DNA of 37,612 nucleotides from Planctomycetota bacterium (GTDB lineage Bacteria > Planctomycetota > Phycisphaerae > Phycisphaerales > UBA1924), in NCBI GenBank assembly GCA_023432465.1, contig JAEYUO010000066.1, positions 1 through 37,612 on the forward strand. Direction: 5' to 3'. This document shows positions 34,691 to 37,612 of this stretch, piece after piece. Position 1 is the stretch's first letter. Each line of letters starts with the position of its first letter. The position numbers were made by a program, and so were the translations under genes. The notes beneath the pieces were generated by a model. That model was not told where the DNA came from. It searched no databases and saw only the letters and a program-made list of their open reading frames with translations.

Positions 34691-34948
34691 GTCAGCCTCC
34701 GTTTCCTCAACTTCCGCTCCGAGGGGTTCAATCGGCACGCGGGCAAGTTGAATCCGGCCGCGCGTGAAGCCACCCCCCGGATGGTGCGGCCTGTGGGGGT
34801 GAGGAAGGACCGATGCGCCGAATCCGCGCGGCGCGAGTCCGATATCGGCGGGCTCCTGGCCGAGAACTTCCGCCCGGTTCGGCAGGGTTGCGGTATGGCC
34901 GATAGCGTTCGTGTGTGAGTGGGGGGGCGAGAGGGTGAGCAACGGTTG
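34691..34948. other. Divergent region between the membrane protein and pheA
   Basis: These 258 bases should contain both promoters. A run of seven G at 34921-34927 precedes GAGAGGGTGAG, about 12 bases before the pheA start. I found no convincing -35/-10 pair, attenuator, leader peptide or T-box. Confidence 0.45.
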
Positions 34949-36166
34949 ATGAGCAAGAAGCCGCACAAGAAATCGAACAAGGCCGCCGCGAAGTCCAAGC
35001 AGGCGAGCAAGCCCGCGCCGAAGGTCGCGACCGAGGCGCAGAAGGATGCGCTCGATGCGTTGCGTGTCCGCATCGATGAGGTGGATCGCGGGCTGATCGA
35101 ACTGCTCAACAAGCGGGCGGAGTTGGTCGTTGATGTCGGCCGCATCAAGCGCGATGCGGGGATCCCGATCTATGTGCCCAACCGCGAGTCGCAGGTGCTG
35201 TCGAAGGTGCTGAAGATGAACCCGGGTCCGCTGCCGGGGCGGGCGATCGAGGGCGTGTACCGCGAGCTGATGAGCGGGAGTTTCCGGCTGGAGTTGCCGC
35301 TGCGGATCGGGTTCCTTGGGCCGCTGGGTTCGTACTCGCACCTGGCGGCGGTGAGGCACTTTGGTTCGAGCGTGGAGTTTGATGATCTGCGGGCGATCGG
35401 GGGCGTGTTCACGGAAGTCGCCCGCGGCCATGTGGATTACGGGCTGGTGCCGATTGAGAACTCGGTGTTCGGCGGCATTCATGAGACGCTCGAGGCTTTC
35501 CAGCAGTTCCACAATGACGTGTGCGTGTACGCGGAGGTTCAGCTCGAGGTTCATCATGCGCTGCTGGCCAACTGCGCGCCCAGCCAGATCGGGAAGATCT
35601 ACTCCAAGCCCGAGGTGTTCGGGCAGTGCCGGACGTGGCTGGCGACGCAGTACCCGCATGCGGAACTGCTGCCGGAGGCGAGCAGCAGCGCGGCGGTGAT
35701 CCGCGCGGCGAAGGCGAAGCAGAGCAAGGGGAAGGGACGGACGGGGATCGCGGCGATCGGTTCGACGCTGGCGGGGGAGATGTATGACGTGAACGTGTTG
35801 TTTGAGAACATCGAGGACAACACGCACAACATCACGCGGTTCTATGTGCTGAGCAAGCATCCGGCCAAGCCGGTCGGGAAGGATGACAAGGGCCGCCCGG
35901 GCGACAAGACGGCGATGATGTTCACGACGATGAACGAGCCGGGCGCGCTGGTAAGCGTGCTGAGCGTGCTGCAGCGCGCGGGCATCAACCTGACGCACAT
36001 CGACAAGCGGCCGAGCGGACGGAGCAACTGGCAGTACACCTTCTTCATCGATGCCGAGGGGCACATCGATGACCCGTGGTTCGCCGCGGCGGTGGCGCAG
36101 GCCAAGGGGATCTGCCGCGAGCTGCATGTGCTCGGGAGTTTTCCGCGGAGCCAGCGGATCTTGTAG
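34949..36166 (+). CDS. pheA: Bifunctional chorismate mutase/prephenate dehydratase (P-protein)
   Basis: Converts chorismate to prephenate and then to phenylpyruvate in phenylalanine synthesis. The 405-aa product has a lysine-rich tail (residues 1-28), an AroQ chorismate mutase domain (about 32-112: LRVRIDEVDRGLIELLNKRA, KRDAGIPIYVPNRE), a prephenate dehydratase domain (about 118-303: RIGFLGPLGSYSHLAA, DYGLVPIENSVFGG, and NITRF with Thr296-Arg297-Phe298) and an ACT domain (about 321-395) for phenylalanine feedback, with GALVSVL present but the ESRP-type motif reading DKRP. Start ATG 34949 lies directly after an in-frame TTG; the GTG at 34919 would add an unlikely GGREGEQ lead. Confidence 0.96.
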   Translation: MSKKPHKKSNKAAAKSKQASKPAPKVATEAQKDALDALRVRIDEVDRGLIELLNKRAELVVDVGRIKRDAGIPIYVPNRESQVLSKVLKMNPGPLPGRAIEGVYRELMSGSFRLELPLRIGFLGPLGSYSHLAAVRHFGSSVEFDDLRAIGGVFTEVARGHVDYGLVPIENSVFGGIHETLEAFQQFHNDVCVYAEVQLEVHHALLANCAPSQIGKIYSKPEVFGQCRTWLATQYPHAELLPEASSSAAVIRAAKAKQSKGKGRTGIAAIGSTLAGEMYDVNVLFENIEDNTHNITRFYVLSKHPAKPVGKDDKGRPGDKTAMMFTTMNEPGALVSVLSVLQRAGINLTHIDKRPSGRSNWQYTFFIDAEGHIDDPWFAAAVAQAKGICRELHVLGSFPRSQRIL

Positions 36167-36217
36167 AAGTCGGTCCACCGCGTTCAGGGAGAGAGCGGCG
36201 AACCAGGCGGCGCCGGC

Positions 36218-37525
36218 TCAGGGCCCGGATTTGTGGTCGTCGATGTTGAAATCGCTGATGCGCCAGATTCGTTCGCGGTCGATGTGGAAGCAGAAGTACC
36301 CGGCGCGGGTTCGGCCGCGGGAATCGATGAAGGTGAAGCGCTGGATGGCGGTGGCCTCGTTCTCGCGGGAGCCCATGAAGGCTTCGAGCGTGGGCTGCGT
36401 GCCATCGGGGAGCGGGGGGAACTCGTAGGTGACGGGCTTGAGGATGAAGGCGTGGGAGGAGGTCAGGTCGGAGATCTCGTCGTAGTCGGCATCGATGAGT
36501 TGCTGGAGCTCGTAGGTGTTGAGGAGGCCGCGGCAGCCTTGATCGAGGAAGTTGAAGAGCGCGCGGATGCCGGAGTTGGCCGCGGGGTTGTGGTTGTCCT
36601 GGAGGCGGAGGAGGAGCTCGGCGGTGATCTGCGGCGGGGTGAGGCGGGTTCGCGGCCAGGGCGCCGGGCCGAGGACGACGGGGGCGGGTGGCTCGCCGAA
36701 GAGGCGTGCGAGGCGGTGGGCGGAGGCGGCATCGGCCGCGGCGGCGCGGCGGTGGCTGGGTGAGGCGGGGGCTGCGCCGGCGATGGGGGCGGCGTGTGAG
36801 GCGAGGGGCCGGAAGGCGAGTGAGCGGGTGGAGGCACGGGTGATGGCGGTGGCGGCGCGGCGGACCTCGACGGGGTCCTCGGAAGCCTCCATGAGCTTTT
36901 CGAGCCGGGCGATGGCCTTGGCGCGGGCCGCGCGGTGCTGCTGGAGGAGGACGATTTCCTCGGCATCGAGGAGCGCGGCGATGCGTGCGCGGATTCGCGG
37001 CGCGGCGAGCCAGTCGGTCAGGAGGGAGAGTCGGATGCCGAACCGGCGGGCGATGTCGGCGGGGGTGTGCTCGGCCTTGACGACGGCTTCGAGGAGGCGG
37101 TCCTCATCGGTGAGTTGGGAGATGTGATCGGGATTGGGATCGGGATTGGATTTTGGATTGTGGATTTCGGATTGCGGATTGGGGGAGGAAGAGGAGGAGG
37201 GAGAAGGCGGAGGGTCGGTAGGGGCGGAAGACGGACCCCTCACCTGCTCGTGCTGCGCACGAGCTTCCTCTCCCCGCTGCACTTCGTTTGGCGGGGCGAG
37301 GGTGCAGACAACAGGAGAATCGGCCGCGGGGGACGGGGGCGCGGGATCGGCGGCCGGGTCATGTGGCGATGGCCCGGGCGGAAGGTCTGGAAGGAAAGGC
37401 ACGTTGCCCCCTCCGCCGCCTACGGCGGCACCTCCCCCTGGCGGGGGAGGATCTGGGAAGGCGGCATCGGCGTCGGCGGGCTGCTGGCCGGTGTGCGAGG
37501 CGGGATTGGCCCGATCGGAGTACAT
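36218..37525 (-). CDS. Protein of unknown function with repeat-derived N-terminal region
   Basis: The 435-aa product has three parts. Residues 1-135 are low-complexity (Pro, Gly, Ser, Asp) and are encoded by repeat elements at 37141-37450. Residues 136-270 are helical, with a helix-turn-helix-like TPADIARRFGIRLSLLTDWL and an alanine-arginine-rich coiled stretch, suggesting possible DNA binding. Residues 330-435 are ordered, ending RFTFIDSRGRTRAGYFCFHI and WRISDFNIDD, a small beta domain that resembles NTF2-like or DUF4864-type ends. The start ATG 37525 is chosen because the longer frame begins at a TTG that is better explained as the -35 box TTGACA. The gene is convergent with pheA (51-base gap without a clear hairpin). 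Confidence 0.7.
   Translation of the reverse strand: MYSDRANPASHTGQQPADADAAFPDPPPPGGGAAVGGGGGNVPFLPDLPPGPSPHDPAADPAPPSPAADSPVVCTLAPPNEVQRGEEARAQHEQVRGPSSAPTDPPPSPSSSSSPNPQSEIHNPKSNPDPNPDHISQLTDEDRLLEAVVKAEHTPADIARRFGIRLSLLTDWLAAPRIRARIAALLDAEEIVLLQQHRAARAKAIARLEKLMEASEDPVEVRRAATAITRASTRSLAFRPLASHAAPIAGAAPASPSHRRAAAADAASAHRLARLFGEPPAPVVLGPAPWPRTRLTPPQITAELLLRLQDNHNPAANSGIRALFNFLDQGCRGLLNTYELQQLIDADYDEISDLTSSHAFILKPVTYEFPPLPDGTQPTLEAFMGSRENEATAIQRFTFIDSRGRTRAGYFCFHIDRERIWRISDFNIDDHKSGP
37141..37182. repeat. Degenerate heptamer repeat, GGATTNN
   Basis: Five in-phase 7-base units of the form GGATTNN at 37148-37182, with a decayed unit before them and further GGATT words from 37131. On the minus strand it is read in frame as NPQSEIHNPKSNP, the protein signature that this AATCCNN repeat family leaves when translated. 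Confidence 0.85.
37237..37304. repeat. REP-like palindromic element 1
   Basis: An 8-bp perfect hairpin (37246-37253 with 37257-37264, loop TGC) is followed by a second pairing of CCCCGC (37272-37277) with GCGGGG (37291-37296). The CCCCTCACC...TTCCTCTCCCCGC...GGCGGGGCGAGGG outline matches a widespread intergenic REP-like family. It lies inside the coding frame here. Confidence 0.65.
37411..37450. repeat. REP-like palindromic element 2
   Basis: Two adjacent hairpins: GCCGCC (37415-37420) with GGCGGC (37424-37429), then a perfect 8-bp stem CCTCCCCC (37431-37438) with GGGGGAGG (37443-37450) around TGGC. The CTCCGCCGCC...CCTCCCCC...GGGGGAGG layout is that of common bacterial interspersed palindromes. 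It is read in frame as a Pro/Gly stretch. Confidence 0.65.
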
Positions 37526-37535
37526 GATCGGGAAC

Positions 37536-37564
37536 AGTATGGCGTACGGATACCGACTTGTCAA
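37536..37564 (-). promoter_or_regulatory. Sigma70-type promoter of the unknown gene, near-leaderless
   Basis: On the minus strand a perfect TTGACA (37564-37559) is followed after 17 bases by CATACT (37541-37536, four of six matches). A start at A37528 would leave only three bases before the ATG at 37525, and no Shine-Dalgarno is visible. Confidence 0.6.
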
Positions 37565-37612
37565 GCGATTTGTTTGGAATGTGGAAGGATTCGGTAAGGC
37601 GAGGTGGGGGAG

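Noticed and set aside
33800..36178. A 792-codon open frame on the minus strand
   Set aside because: Only the part up to about 34690 looks like a protein (membrane helices, ribosome site). The rest lies opposite pheA, is Arg/His-rich and is a GC-rich antisense artefact.

Overview
The window is GC-rich, gene-dense bacterial chromosome, most likely from a planctomycete of the class Phycisphaerae. The lineage call rests on three secreted proteins that end in a duplicated dockerin-like tail of the 'GC-type' (DIF-x-x-L-x-x-WFA repeats, two of them ending in Gly-Cys), on the cysteine-rich GGCC...GDGTxC module and right-handed beta-helix secreted proteins typical of that group, and on a TonB-like protein with a planctomycete-style RLGI...NWMGF...PTPH segment. 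No tRNA, rRNA, CRISPR array, transposase, integrase or phage gene was recognised, and no stretch longer than 300 bases lacks a gene.

Layout. 1-2003: ftsH, open at the window edge and starting in poly-G tracts, closed by a strong hairpin shared with a convergent three-gene envelope operon (TonB-like protein, secreted protein, BamE-like lipoprotein; 2088-4437). 4621-7429: a TlpA-like thioredoxin with a helical tail, a stand-alone GspE N-terminal (MshEN-like) domain, clpS, and a small FHA protein. 7584-10614: gnd and two tandem GNAT acetyltransferases, overlapping tail to tail with a TolC-family lipoprotein (10599-12368). 12609-16062: a cytoplasmic GH35-like protein whose nucleophile position appears to be Asp, followed 7 bases later by a small Mesh1-like alarmone hydrolase. 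16083-22450: a six-gene minus-strand run guaB-tpiA-secG-yicC-APH kinase-PDZ protein, with a guaB promoter that predicts a leaderless mRNA. 22657-26642: glycogen debranching enzyme, a small membrane protein, an unknown protein and aat. 26838-33750: three consecutive exported proteins (P-domain protein, M1 aminopeptidase, beta-helix protein), each with the dockerin-like tail. 33800-37525: a membrane protein, pheA, and an unknown protein whose N-terminal third is encoded by repeat elements.

How the genes fit together. Central metabolism (gnd, tpiA, guaB, pheA, glycogen debranching) is mixed with protein quality control (ftsH, clpS, aat; the last two are the recognition and tagging parts of the bacterial N-degron pathway) and envelope or secretion functions (secG, TonB-like, TolC-like, BamE-like). 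The most distinctive block is 26838-33750, where three unrelated extracellular modules carry the same C-terminal tail, implying a common sorting or anchoring route whose partner is not in this window. The other points most worth a second look are the substituted GH35-like active site next to an alarmone hydrolase, and the REP-like and heptamer repeats read in frame inside 36218-37525.
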